This document shows, piece by piece, positions 1 through 9,300 of a DNA stretch of 64,000 nt. Below the pieces are notes generated by a model that was given only the letters and a program-made list of their open reading frames with translations, did no database searches and had not been told where the DNA came from. Position 1 is the first letter of the stretch, and every line of letters begins with the position of its first letter. A program made the position numbers and the translations under genes. Origin of the DNA: Eubacteriales Family XIII. Incertae Sedis bacterium (GTDB lineage Bacteria; Bacillota; Clostridia; Peptostreptococcales; Anaerovoracaceae); the NCBI GenBank assembly GCA_031264295.1, contig JAISED010000016.1:1-64000 (forward strand). Direction: 5' to 3'.

Positions 1-105
1 ATATTTGGCGTCGCGCACCAAAACCATCGGCGACATTGCGTAACGGTTTTTGATATTCACATTTCCGATTTTTACCGGAGTGAACAAGGCATCGTATTTT
101 CCCAT
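1..105 (-). CDS. NADH:flavin oxidoreductase / Old Yellow Enzyme family, N-terminal fragment
   Basis: Only the first 35 codons are in the window; the gene continues beyond base 1. The reading begins MGKYDALFTPVKIGNV and continues IKNRYAMSPM. That is the standard opening of FMN-dependent Old-Yellow-Enzyme-like reductases (2,4-dienoyl-CoA reductase / BaiCD type), where the first strand of the TIM barrel carries the K-I-G-N..I-K-N-R..M-S-P-M pattern. The ATG at 105-103 has a purine-rich AAGGGGG site ten bases upstream. These enzymes reduce activated C=C bonds with NAD(P)H, and some carry a C-terminal 4Fe-4S and FAD domain; which subtype this is cannot be told from 35 residues. Family assignment is firm, substrate unknown. 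Confidence 0.8.
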   Translation of the reverse strand, partial: MGKYDALFTPVKIGNVNIKNRYAMSPMVLVRDAKY

Positions 106-329
106 AGGTTTTTCCCCCTTTTGCTCGGTATACATCTACGGTAAATATATAGTATGCATATATGATATATATACAGTATATGCGTATGCCGAATTGTTGT
201 CAAGGCGCCGGCCTCGTACATATGGCCTCTGAATTATAACAAATACGAAAGACAATAGCATAAATAATTCCGCTTCGCTCTGTATTTATGATAGAATAGA
301 CCTGTGATTGATGTTTGAAAAGGCGGGGT
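106..329. other. AT-rich divergent intergenic region
   Basis: About 220 bases separate the divergent oxidoreductase and Fic genes. The stretch from roughly 128 to 192 is rich in overlapping ATAT/GTAT/GCAT steps that form imperfect inverted repeats, as in a promoter or operator region. No clear -35/-10 pair and no credible small gene were seen. Confidence 0.4.
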
Positions 330-1094
330 ATGATTGTGAAGAAATATGACGACATCGTAAAACTGTGGCGGAGTTGGCGCGTGACGACGGAGGCGGACAC
401 GGACCGTCGCCTTGAGAACTTTCGCATCCTGTTTGCGTACAACTCGGGCAAAATCGAAAACGAGGCGATCACGTACAGCGATACGCGTGAAATCTTTGAA
501 AACGGGCGCGTAACGGGCTACACCGGCAATCCGCGCACCCTGTTTGAGCTTTCCAATCAGCGCATGTGCTATGAGTTGTTGCGGCCCAAAATCGCGGCCA
601 AGGAACCGCTGACAATTGCGCTGATCAAGGAAACGCACGGCGTATTGACCGCGGGGACATACGACGAGCGGCGCTACGCGGAGCAGGGCGAACGCCCCGG
701 CGAGTTCAAGAAGCACGATTACGTGACGGGACTTGCGGAGGTCGGGTCATTGCCGGAGGATGTGGAAAGCGATCTCTCGGACTTGTTGGACGAGCTCGCG
801 GAATACGAGGAAAAGGATATTCTTAAAGTTGCGGCGTATTTTCACGCCCGGTTTGAGTATATCCATCCTTTCGCCGACGGGAACGGACGCGCGGGGCGGG
901 CCCTGCTCAACTACTACCTGATGATCCGCGACCACCCGCCGTTAATCATCTACGACGACGACAAGCGGGCCTATTACGACGCGCTCGCGCGTTATGACGC
1001 GGACGAAGACTTGGAACCGTTGCGCCTGTTCCTCATCGGGCAGGCGGAGCGGACATGGGAGAAGTCGCTTGAACGGGAGCGGCGACGCGGCTGA
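330..1094 (+). CDS. Fic family protein (putative AMP transferase)
   Basis: A 254-residue Fic-domain protein. Fic enzymes transfer AMP (or another nucleotide moiety) from a nucleotide to hydroxyl side chains of target proteins, and many act as toxins or signalling enzymes in the cytosol. The catalytic loop HPFADGNGRAGR is intact near residue 180, matching HPFxxGNGRxxR. Near the N-terminus SGKIEN matches the inhibitory-helix motif (S/T)xxxE(G/N), so the protein probably restrains its own activity. The reading frame can be extended to a TTG at 315, but ATG 330 is preferred because AGGCGGGG lies just upstream. No antitoxin gene is adjacent. A strong terminator follows. Target unknown. Confidence 0.9.
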   Translation: MIVKKYDDIVKLWRSWRVTTEADTDRRLENFRILFAYNSGKIENEAITYSDTREIFENGRVTGYTGNPRTLFELSNQRMCYELLRPKIAAKEPLTIALIKETHGVLTAGTYDERRYAEQGERPGEFKKHDYVTGLAEVGSLPEDVESDLSDLLDELAEYEEKDILKVAAYFHARFEYIHPFADGNGRAGRALLNYYLMIRDHPPLIIYDDDKRAYYDALARYDADEDLEPLRLFLIGQAERTWEKSLERERRRG

Positions 1095-1121
1095 CGCGCC
1101 TTATCGGCGGTTAGCTCAAAT

Positions 1122-1160
1122 GAAAGCCCGCAGGGTCGCTTCCTGCGGGCTTTCAATTAT
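1122..1160 (+). terminator. Terminator after the Fic gene
   Basis: GAAAGCCCGCAGG (1122-1134) pairs perfectly with CCTGCGGGCTTTC (1142-1154) across a seven-base loop. The tail is AATTAT rather than a pure T run, so strength is uncertain. It lies 28 bases after the Fic stop codon and probably ends transcription from either side. Confidence 0.75.
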
Positions 1161-1186
1161 GCGTTGACGTTCGGTATCGGGCCGGC

Positions 1187-1270
1187 TCAGTTTTGCTTTT
1201 CGAGGTCTTTGGCGACGCGGGCCATGTTGACGAGATCCTTGCCGCCGAGTCCCGCGGGGTGTAGATTAAA
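1187..1270 (-). pseudogene. C-terminal remnant of an unidentified gene
   Basis: On the minus strand an open frame ends with TGA at 1189-1187. It reads GLGGKDLVNMARVAKDLE followed by KQN, which looks like an ordinary amphipathic C-terminal helix. Upstream it runs into the transposase fragment starting about 1265, so the rest of the gene has been lost or moved. Base composition (GC-rich, codon-biased) matches the neighbouring Fic gene rather than the AT-richer transposase. I cannot name the family. Confidence 0.35.
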
Positions 1271-2236
1271 ACCGAATTCAGAAAACACGGAATAATCCTG
1301 AAGACGCACAAGAAAGATATTATCTCCGTTACGACATTATACGGAAAAATAACTTTCTCACGCTACATGTTGATTCCTAAAGACGCTGAAAGCAAAGAAA
1401 AGTTGCTTGAAATTTGCGGGCATAAGACCGTGGCTCCGCTTGATTGTTATTTGGGGTTAGCTGGATTGCCGTTCAAAATCACACCACCTGCTATGCTGAA
1501 ATTGGCTTATTGGGCGCAAAACCAGTGTTCTTATCAGCGTGCAGAGGATGCAATTTCTGAAATTATGCATCTCAGGGTCAATGACGACACCATAAGACAG
1601 GTCACAAATTTCGTCGGGGGAATTGTATTCAAAAATGACTGCCGAAGAGCTGATGAAGCCTTTGCATTATTTGAAAGCGGCAAAATACCGTTTCAAAAAG
1701 AACGCAAAGGTGTGCTTTATATACAAACAGACGGAGCCGCCCTTAACACAAGATTGAAGGACGAGGTGGGATCCACATGGCGAGAGAACAAACTGGGAGA
1801 AGTGTTTTCCACCGATGACATTCATTTTTGGACAGATAAAAAGGGCAAAAGGCAACATCGAATTCTACGTAAAGAATATGTAAGTTATATCGGTTCCGTT
1901 ACGGAATTCAAAAAACACCTGTCGGCATGCGCATTGCGCGGAGGATACGGAAGTTTCCGGGAAACTGTTATTTTGAGCGATGGGGCTACATGGATTCGCA
2001 ATATGGCAGAAGAACTGTTCCCCGATGCTCAGCATATTCTTGATTTTTTTCACCTTGTTACGCGAAGGGGAAAAGCTATAGGAAGTATAGCGGGCAAGAA
2101 GTCGGCGAAACTGTTAGCGGTAGAAGAGCTTATAGGATCCGCCGATTTTTCGCCCGAGTACGACGATACAAGCTATGACCCGGATTACGAACTTGCTCGT
2201 GCGGCGGATTACAAAGCAAGGGGATTGATCGAATGA
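1265..2236 (+). pseudogene. Truncated UPF0236/ISLre2-type transposase fused in frame to an antitoxin-like tail
   Basis: The open frame runs from 1265 with no start until ATG 1367; that ATG gives 289 residues. Up to about base 2058 it matches my recollection of UPF0236/ISLre2 transposases: ESKEKLLEICGHKTVAPLD, AYWAQNQCSYQRAED, YIQTDGAALNTR, ACALRGGYGS, ILSDGATWIRNM and DAQHILDFFHL. Full-length members are about 450-500 residues, so both ends are missing. After FHLVT the homology stops. The last ~55 residues (KKSAKLLAVEELIGSADFSP through ARAADYKARGLIE) look like the end of a small antitoxin, and the stop overlaps an ATG opening a PIN-toxin start. The fusion is probably the scar of an insertion followed by deletion. 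Not expected to transpose. Confidence 0.75.
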
Positions 2237-2268
2237 AAGTCGTCATAGATAATAATGTTGTGATTTAG
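2233..2268 (+). pseudogene. PIN-domain toxin gene, broken after 11 codons
   Basis: ATG 2233 overlaps the preceding stop as ATGA and reads MKVVIDNNVVI then stop. VapC-like PIN toxins typically open MKVVIDTNVVISAL, where the D is a catalytic metal ligand. The frame is cut exactly where the hairpin repeat starting at 2268 begins, and no continuation was found beyond it. Translational overlap with an antitoxin-like tail supports a former toxin-antitoxin operon. Short, so inference rests on the start motif and context. Confidence 0.55.
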
Positions 2269-2313
2269 GGGGTTCTAAAAACCATGCCGCACATCTTGGT
2301 TTTTAGAACCCCC
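2268..2313. repeat. Dispersed hairpin repeat, copy A
   Basis: Perfect 16-base arms: GGGGGTTCTAAAAACC (2268-2283) and its complement (2298-2313), with a 14-base loop containing TGCCGCACA. Two related elements lie at 33248-33308 and 40682-40734 and share the arm core TTCTAAAAA and the loop word TGCCGCACA. This copy interrupts the PIN-toxin frame, so it behaves like a small non-autonomous inserted element rather than a plain terminator. Confidence 0.75.
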
Positions 2314-2835
2314 TTTAGCAAAATAGCTTTCATTCCCCTTCAGCGGCAAGCGGCTTATCAAACCAAACAATTCCAAACGTCGAATATTTCGCAAAATACG
2401 AAAAAAATATTGTCAAATAAACTAATTGGTACTTCGATGGTTGAAAAACCAACAAAAATGGCTAATTTGATTCGGAATTTGGCGAAACACATAAAAAAAT
2501 CAAAAATAATTCAAAATAATGCTTGCATTGTTATGAATTATGTGGTATTTTATATACATAAGACAAGCAAACGATAAGAATCACACTAAATTACACCGCT
2601 TGTTTAATAAATCCCGAAGGAACTTCGTAAAGTGCAACGGGATGGCGAATTAAAAGAAGTTATCGCTTGAAGAGGGAATGGGATATTACCAGAGATATTA
2701 AAAGGAGTAGAGGGGCGAACTACAAATCAAAATATCAGGTGTAATAGAAAAACGATCACCATCGCATCGAATTAGGGGCGATTGCGGAGGATGGTCATCC
2801 TGGCGGAGGCGGCAGGCAGTGAGGCCGCTGATTGC
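2314..2835. other. Gene-free region before the tandem array
   Basis: AT-rich to about 2650. An open frame at 2284-2577 exists but lacks a ribosome site, begins inside the hairpin repeat and has no recognisable motif. From about 2698 fragments such as AGAGGGGCGAACTACAAATC resemble decayed units of the following array. Confidence 0.4.
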
Positions 2836-3745
2836 GGGTAATGGGACGCAGAGATAAGGGATCGCAGGGGGACACAATCTGAGGTAATGGGAGCCTGAGA
2901 GAAGTGAACCGGGGCAGACCACAAGGCACTACAACTGATTTACAATCTACGGTAATGGGAGCCGGAGAGAGATGAGTCAGGGGGCTAACCGCAAGAACTA
3001 AGAATCACTACAAACCACGATCTACGGTAAAGGGACGCAGAGAAGAGGTAATGAACCAGGGGGAACTACAGCAAACCAGAACCCACGGTAAAGGGACAAA
3101 GAGAAATGAACTAGGGGGAACCACATTAGGCCACAATCTGCGGAAATGGGACGTAGAGGAGTGAGCTAGGGGCGAGACACAAACAAGTTATACCTACGGT
3201 AAAGGGATGCAGAGGAATGAACTAGGGGAACCACAGCAAGCCACAATCTACGAAAATGGGACGTAGAGGATGAACTAGGGACGACCACAACAAGTTATAC
3301 CTACGGTAAGAGGATGCAGAGGAATGAACTAGGGGCAAACCGCAGCAAGTTATAACCTACGGTAAAGGGATGCGAGGTAATGAACTAGGGGGAACCACAT
3401 TAAGCCACAATCTACGAAAATGGGACGTAGAAGAATGAGCTAGGAATGAACTGGGAACGAACTGCAACGAGGTATAATCTACGGTGAAAGGACGTAGAGA
3501 AATGAACTGGGAACGAACCGCAACGAGTTATAATCTACGGTGAAGGGACGTAGAGAAATGAACTAGGAACGAACCGCAATGAGTTATACCTACGGTAAAG
3601 GGACATAGAGGAATGAAACTAGAGGGCGAACCACAGTAAGCCATAATCTACGAAAATAGGACGTAGAAAAATGAATCAGGGGGAAAGCGCATTAAGCCAT
3701 AATCTATGGGAATGGGACATAGAGAAGATGGACTAAAGGGCAGAT
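2836..3745. repeat. Degenerate ~55-bp tandem repeat array, about 15 units
   Basis: Units begin with a CTACGGTAAAGGGACGTAG-like word, continue with GAAATGAACTAGGGG, then AACCACA and GCAAGTTATAATC. Unit starts fall near 2947, 3022, 3083, 3138, 3194, 3248, 3301, 3357, 3412, 3479, 3535, 3590, 3648 and 3704; the most common spacing is 53-58 bases. Units differ by 10-30 percent, so this is an old array. Each unit opens with a possible small hairpin, CTACG...CGTAG. There are no unique spacers, so it is not CRISPR, and no frame is open across it. Function unknown. Confidence 0.85.
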
Positions 3746-3871
3746 ACCTATACTTTGAGAGAACCGCTATTTATTGCAAAAGCTTTAGGCGTGGATTTGA
3801 ACCGCATACCGGGTGGGGACGGTGCGGAACAAAAGGCGAACCACGTCACTGAGGGAGGAGCTGAGCTATAA
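3737..3871 (+). pseudogene. Possible C-terminal remnant of an XRE-type regulator
   Basis: After an in-frame stop at 3734 a short frame reads RADTYTLREPLFIAKALGVD, then LNRIPGGDGAEQ, and ends in TAATAA at 3869. The pattern tLreplfIAKaLGVdlnrI resembles the last helices of a Cro/C1-type helix-turn-helix domain. There is no N-terminal part: upstream is the repeat array. Could equally be a chance frame. Confidence 0.3.
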
Positions 3872-3897
3872 TAAGCGGTTTTCTTTTTTATGAAACT

Positions 3898-4791
3898 CTA
3901 ATTTATAGTTTTGGTTGAAGGCTTTGAGCTGTAACATCTATAGGATGCGCACAAGGCATTGTGCGGGCATTTATCGACACAGCTGCCGCATCGTATGCAT
4001 TCGGCGCTGTTTGGGCTTTCATTGGGCCTGACGCCCATCGGGCAGAGCTTGCCGCATTCTCCGCATGAAACGCATTTTTCTGTATCAACAGACATTCTAT
4101 AAAAAGAAATACCGTTGAAGAGTCCGTAAACAGCGCCGAGCGGACAGAGGTATTTGCAGAAAAATCTGTGCGAGATCATGGAAAATAAGATGATAAGCGC
4201 ACATACGGCGAGCTTGACGTAAAATATCCAACCGGTGAGGCTTAGCAGACCGGGCTGGGCTGAAAGTACGGGCGACGCGCCCATTACCATTCCCGAGGGG
4301 CAGATGTATTTGCAGAACCACGGGATACCGAATCCAAAACTGTCCAGCGCGAATAAAGGAAGAAGTATCACAAATAGCAAGAGAATCGCATACTTCAAAT
4401 ATCGGAAGATGGGGTGAAGATGGTTTTTTTCAAGAAGCGCGCCTGCCGGTGGGAATCTGCGTTTTATATGCTTGGCGGGCATGTACAGGAGTTCTTCGAT
4501 GAGACCGAAAGGGCATAAAAATCCGCAGATCATTCTGCCGAAAAGCACGCCGAACAAGGCGAGGAAGCCGGTAGCATAAAAACTGAATCTGTAGATCGGA
4601 TCGCCCAGGCTATTCTGCATGGCGCCGATGGGACAGGAGCCGAGCGCGCCGGGACAGGCGTAACAATTCAGACCGGGAGCGCAGAGGCGTTTAAGTCCGC
4701 CGCTGTACACCTGGCCTGTCAGGAAGCCCGAAAAATTCGAATTTGTGAGTATAACAAAGGCTGTTTGTATTAATTTTCTTTTTGATTTCAA
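3898..4791 (-). CDS. NapH/CcoG-like membrane 4Fe-4S binding protein
   Basis: 298-residue-class polytopic membrane protein with 4Fe-4S motifs. It carries CAPGLNCYACPGALGSCP near the start, then CGFLCPFGL, CKYICPSG and CKYLCPLG at the ends of membrane segments, the hallmarks of the Fer4_5 (NapH/NosR/CcoG) fold. Two classical ferredoxin motifs, CVSCGECGKLCP and CIRCGSCVDKCP, close the protein. Such proteins pass electrons across or along the membrane. It starts at a TTG 18 bases after the CXXC miniprotein and is last in an operon with a TlpA-like thioredoxin. This trio recurs in Clostridia, so a thiol-redox or oxidant-reducing membrane system is likely. The electron partners are unknown. Confidence 0.85.
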   Translation of the reverse strand: MKSKRKLIQTAFVILTNSNFSGFLTGQVYSGGLKRLCAPGLNCYACPGALGSCPIGAMQNSLGDPIYRFSFYATGFLALFGVLFGRMICGFLCPFGLIEELLYMPAKHIKRRFPPAGALLEKNHLHPIFRYLKYAILLLFVILLPLFALDSFGFGIPWFCKYICPSGMVMGASPVLSAQPGLLSLTGWIFYVKLAVCALIILFSMISHRFFCKYLCPLGAVYGLFNGISFYRMSVDTEKCVSCGECGKLCPMGVRPNESPNSAECIRCGSCVDKCPHNALCASYRCYSSKPSTKTIN

Positions 4792-4809
4792 CAGAGATCA
4801 CCGATTCCC

Positions 4810-4977
4810 TCAACCGATGCCGATACATTCAAGGCATACTCTAATCGCTTTTCTGAATACTGACTGCATTTCGCCGCTGAAAACCCCGGCGGACAGCAGT
4901 ATTAACGCTAACGCCAATACTGCAAAGGGGATAAAACGTATGCGTCTGCTTGTTTGCATAGACATGCGCCCGGTCAT
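4810..4977 (-). CDS. CD1871A-family CXXC motif-containing miniprotein
   Basis: A 55-residue protein: MTGRMSMQTSRRIRFI, one hydrophobic membrane segment (FAVLALALILLSAGVF), then FSGEMQSVF and an ending RVCLECIGIG. The GEx..L.KA...CLECIGIG ending is the signature of the CD1871A family. C48 and C51 form a CXXC pair just after the membrane anchor. ATG 4977 overlaps the stop of the thioredoxin gene as ATGA, indicating translational coupling; Met5 or Met7 are alternative starts. Family members sit between a TlpA-type thioredoxin and a 4Fe-4S membrane protein, as here, so the cysteines may relay reducing equivalents. No biochemical role is established as far as I know. Confidence 0.88.
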   Translation of the reverse strand: MTGRMSMQTSRRIRFIPFAVLALALILLSAGVFSGEMQSVFRKAIRVCLECIGIG

Positions 4978-5897
4978 TTGTACAAGTCCTCGCCTTGAGT
5001 CGGCAAGGCGCCTTCGGCCGCCTCGGCGTCGTCGCCATCCTCGAAACCGTCGGGATTTCCGGAGCCGCCGACATTGGCGGAGCCGCCGGTATTAGCGGAA
5101 TCGCCGACATTGGCGGGGCTGCCGGTATTAGAGGCGCCGTTGGTTCCGGACGCGGCGCCGTTTTCAGGTTCGCCCGCAGGCTCTCCGGGCGGCTCGGACG
5201 CGCCAGCGGGATCTGCTGATGTGTCCGCAGGATCGCCGTACTCGCCGGGAGGCAAGAATTCTACAGAACCGTCCAAAGTCGTGCTTAAGGGATTTTCACC
5301 ATTATGCGCCTGATTTTCATAGTAATTTACAGTTTCTAAAGCCAGATCGAGATACTGTGCATATTCGTCGCCTTTTGCGCCGATGATCTGTTCGAACACC
5401 AGATTGCCGTCTCTGTCCACTATTATGCTTGTAGGCACATAACCGGTGGAAAGCGCCTTCAGCAGATTTTCCGTGGGGAGTATGTTTATGCAGAATGAGA
5501 GATATTCGTCCACAAGCTCATTGGCGGCATCATTGTTGACACCGTCGTCAATGACAGTCACGAAAGTGATATCATCGCCGTATTTGTCATAGAGCGGCTG
5601 AAAATCCGGGAGTTCGTCGCGGCAAGGCCCGCACCACGTCGCCCAGTAGTTGATGAATGTGAGCTTATTCTGACTGAAAATATCATTGGTGACAGTGTTG
5701 TCATTCATGTCGCTTGTTGAAAATTCCGCAATCCTGCCGAATCCATATAAGCCGCGAATCGGGTCAACCTCAGAAACACTTTCGCTGTCACCTGCAAGAT
5801 CATCGGAGCTGCCCTCCCTGCCGATAAAATAAAAAGCGGTAATGGCGCCTGCAAATACAATCAAAACAGCCGCCACAATCAATATTTTGTTTTTCAT
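4974..5897 (-). CDS. TlpA/ResA-like thioredoxin-fold lipoprotein-like reductase with low-complexity tail
   Basis: 307 residues. The N-terminal ILIVAAVLIVFAGAITAFYF is a membrane anchor or uncleaved signal. The thioredoxin fold follows, with active site NYWATWCGPC near residue 90 and the cis-Pro region GYVPTSIIVDRDGN near residue 155. TlpA-family proteins reduce disulfides outside the cytoplasmic membrane. From about residue 213 to the end there is a tail rich in G, A, S, N, P, D and E, absent from typical family members (about 180-200 residues) and encoded by short DNA repeats (GGAGCCGCC, GACATTGGCGG). First gene of the operon with the CXXC miniprotein and the 4Fe-4S membrane protein. Confidence 0.88.
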   Translation of the reverse strand: MKNKILIVAAVLIVFAGAITAFYFIGREGSSDDLAGDSESVSEVDPIRGLYGFGRIAEFSTSDMNDNTVTNDIFSQNKLTFINYWATWCGPCRDELPDFQPLYDKYGDDITFVTVIDDGVNNDAANELVDEYLSFCINILPTENLLKALSTGYVPTSIIVDRDGNLVFEQIIGAKGDEYAQYLDLALETVNYYENQAHNGENPLSTTLDGSVEFLPPGEYGDPADTSADPAGASEPPGEPAGEPENGAASGTNGASNTGSPANVGDSANTGGSANVGGSGNPDGFEDGDDAEAAEGALPTQGEDLYK

Positions 5898-6341
5898 AAA
5901 ACTTCATTTCACCTTTCCGCCTTCCGCCGCTGGCGCACACCCTCGCTAGGATGTATATCTTCGCTTAGGCGCAGCCCTCGCTGGGATGTATATCTTCGCT
6001 GAGACGCATATCCTCGCTTGGACGTACGCCATGCGCGGAGGCATAAAATTTTGCTAAACAGTAAAAACTTATTGACGTTTTCTACTTTTCAACATGAATT
6101 ATAGCATAATAAAAGGAAAATGACAATTAAAATTGACCTTGAGGAATAAAATGTGGAAAATAAACGAAAAATAAACTCTCACGCCTTTGACAAGAGGCTT
6201 TATTTTATATATAATATAGACAGGCGATTGTATTGCACTGCTTCGACAAATGGTTGTCGGAAACGGAAAATACAGGCTAAAACGGCGTTGCGGAGGACGT
6301 GCGGCGCCGGATTTTCTTTTCTGTGGGCGAGGAAACGAAGA
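5898..6341. other. Divergent intergenic region with short tandem repeats
   Basis: At 5933-6030 there are two and a half ~35-bp copies of a unit containing CCTCGCTNGGATGTATATC then TTCGCT; the first two are nearly identical. The rest, up to the kinase start, is AT-rich and includes a long in-frame 5' extension of the kinase frame from GTG 6153, which I do not accept as coding. No firm promoter was called. Confidence 0.6.
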
Positions 6342-9300
6342 ATGAAAATTGGTGCGAAAGCCAAGGAATTGTTTAAGCGATATATTCTTTCAGAAAAATA
6401 TTCTTTGGAAGCTAGAATGATAAATATGATCTGTCTTCTGGGGATAGGAGCTGCCATAATCGCCACATTTACCCGCATTGCCATGAACGCAAGTGACGCC
6501 CTGATAGTCGTGATGATATGTATTGTTATCTCGATCGGGATGTTTATGTTCATGTGCAATAAACTAAACCTTTATCGTCCCGGCGTGTGGATAGTGCTCA
6601 TAATGCTGGGGGATATACTCTTCCCTACGGCGCTGTTCTTCCTGGGCGGCGCGGACAGCGGCATGGCTGCTTATTTTGTAGTCAGTATCGCCGCGATATT
6701 TTTCGTATCAAACGGCGTCGCGAGAGTGACATTGCTTATTACCAATATAATATGGGTCTCGCTGTGCTATTATATCGCTTATATGTATCCGGGGACTGTG
6801 TCTGAGCTGAGCCGTATGGATCAGACCCTCGACAATATCCAGTCCTTCATAGTGTCGGGACTCTTCGTGGGTTTACTCCTCTTGTTCCAAAGCAATATTT
6901 ACAGGTCTGAAAAGCGCAAGGCTACAGCTGCCGGAGAAGCCCTTGTTCGACAGGATAGACTGCTTCATGCTGTTAACCAAGCGGCGTCCATACTGCTCAC
7001 CGCAGATCACAACGAATTCACGCAGGCGCTGCGGCAGGGAATGGAAATGATGGCGCGTGATCTCAGCGTGGATCGCATATACGTATGGAAAAATATGATA
7101 ATTAATGGAGAGCTTCATTATATACAGATATTCGAGTGGGTGGACGACCAGGAATCGGTAAAGAATAAAACCGTTATGAATATGGAACAGTTTCCATATA
7201 TCAGAAGCATCCCTGAGTGGGAAGGAAAGCTTTCAAACGGGGAATGCGTCAAAGGGAAGCTGCGTAATTTCACGCCTAATGAGAAGGAGCGGCTGTCGCC
7301 TTACGGTATAAAGTCAATATTTGTCGCGCCGGTATTCCTACAAGAGGGTTTTTGGGGATTTGTGAGTTTCGACGACTGTCATACAGAGCGTAATTTTTCT
7401 GATGATGAAGAGAGTATACTGCGTTCAGGCAGTCTGCTTCTCGCAAACGCGATACTGCGCAATGAGAATGAAATAATCCTGGAGAACCGCTTGCGGCAGC
7501 AGGAGGTCATGTCCAGCATATCGCAGAGCTTCATGTCGGGGACTAATGTTGAAGCCCTTATTAACGAGGCTCTTCGCGAGATGGGCGAGTTCATCGGGGT
7601 AACCTGCGCGCGGGTTATTACGGTTAGTGAATACGAGGATGCGTTTGACAGGCTTTCATGGGGACTTACAGATGAGATAAGAACCGCCTCGGCTATAATC
7701 GGATTGAATGAAATAATAAATGACAGTTCGCCTGCTGAAATGCCCGAGTACGGGGCTGAATTGACGGTACATAACGGGGAAAGCGAACTGGGTTCGGATG
7801 ATCAATATGGGGATTTTGACGAGGCTGGATTGAAGGCCTTTATATGGGCGCCCCTCTATATAGGCGGCAAGTACTGGGGCGTTTTGAGCGTGGAAGAATG
7901 GAGCGCGCCGCGCCGGTGGACGGAGAGCAATGAGCAGTTGATCAACACGGTGAGCAGCGCTATCGCGGGCGCGGTATCCAGGGAGCTGATGGAACGGGAA
8001 CGCGCTTTAGCCTTGCAACAGGCGGTGCTGGCGAGCAAGGCGAAGGGGGACTTCCTGTCGAATATGAGCCATGAAATGCGCACCCCTATGAACGCGATAA
8101 TAGGCATGACGTCGATAGCCAAATCATCGGGGGAGATGTCGAGGAAAGACTACTGCCTCAACAAGATCGAGGACGCGTCAACCCACCTGCTGGGCGTCAT
8201 AAACGATATACTGGACATGTCTAAGATCGAGGCGAATAAACTGGAACTTTCACTGGTCGAATTCAGTTTCGAAAGGATGTTGCAAAAGGTCGTAAACGTT
8301 GTAAATTTCCGTGTTGATGAGAAAAACCAAGATTTGACGGTGCATATCGACAGTAATATACCGCTTTATCTGGTGGGAGACGATCAACGATTGGCTCAGG
8401 TGATAACGAATCTTCTCAGCAATGCTGTAAAATTCACGCAGGAAAACGGTTCGATAAAGCTTGAAACACACTTTATAAAGAAGGAAGACGACATATGCAC
8501 CATCAGGATCGATGTGATCGATACGGGCATCGGTATAAGCAAAGAACAGTTGCCTAGGTTGTTTACATCTTTCGAACAGGCGGAAAATAATACTGCGAGA
8601 AAATTCGGAGGTACAGGGCTTGGCCTAGCGATTTCAAAGCGGATTGTCGAGCTTATGGGGGGTGAAATTTGGGTGGAGTCGGAACAGGGCAAGGGTGCGG
8701 CATTCTCATTTACGATTCGCATCAAGCAGGGACGGGAGAAGCAGCATAATCATTTGTATTCCAACGTGAGCTGGAAGAATTTGCGCATACTGGCGGTTGA
8801 CGACGCCGAGGCCACGCGGGAGTATATCGCGGATATAACACGTCAGTTCGGCGCTTCGTGTGATGTGGCCGACGGCGGCGAGGAAGCGCTTAGGATAATA
8901 AGACAAAACGGGAAATATGACATATACTTTGTGGATTGTAAGATGCCGGGCATGGACGGTATAGAGCTTGCGTCTCACATAAAAGAGATTCATGGTAAGG
9001 AGGAAGCTACGATCGTTATGATATCATTTACTGATTGGGGATATATTGAAGAGGAGGCCAGGGAAGCGGGCATTGTCAAATTCCTGCCTAAACCCATCTT
9101 CCCTTCCGATATAACGGATTGCATCAATGAATGCATGGGCAGGGGGAATATTGTTGAGACAGAGAGCGCTAACCGAGTCGAAGCGGACTGTTTCAAGGGT
9201 TATCACATGCTTCTCGCGGAGGATGTTGACATAAACCGGGAGATCGTGCTTGCTCTTCTTGAACCCACTGAAGTGGAAATAGACTGCGCTGAGAACGGCG

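Noticed and set aside
1367-2236. Functional transposase
   Set aside because: Both ends of the family are missing and the C-terminus belongs to another protein.
2284-2577. 97-residue open frame
   Set aside because: Starts inside a hairpin repeat, lacks a ribosome site and has no recognisable motif; AT-rich chance frame.
2836-3745. CRISPR array
   Set aside because: Repeats are diverged and directly abut one another; there are no unique spacers and no cas genes.
6153-6341. 63-residue N-terminal extension of the histidine kinase
   Set aside because: GTG start without ribosome site; basic, non-family sequence; a good site precedes ATG 6342.
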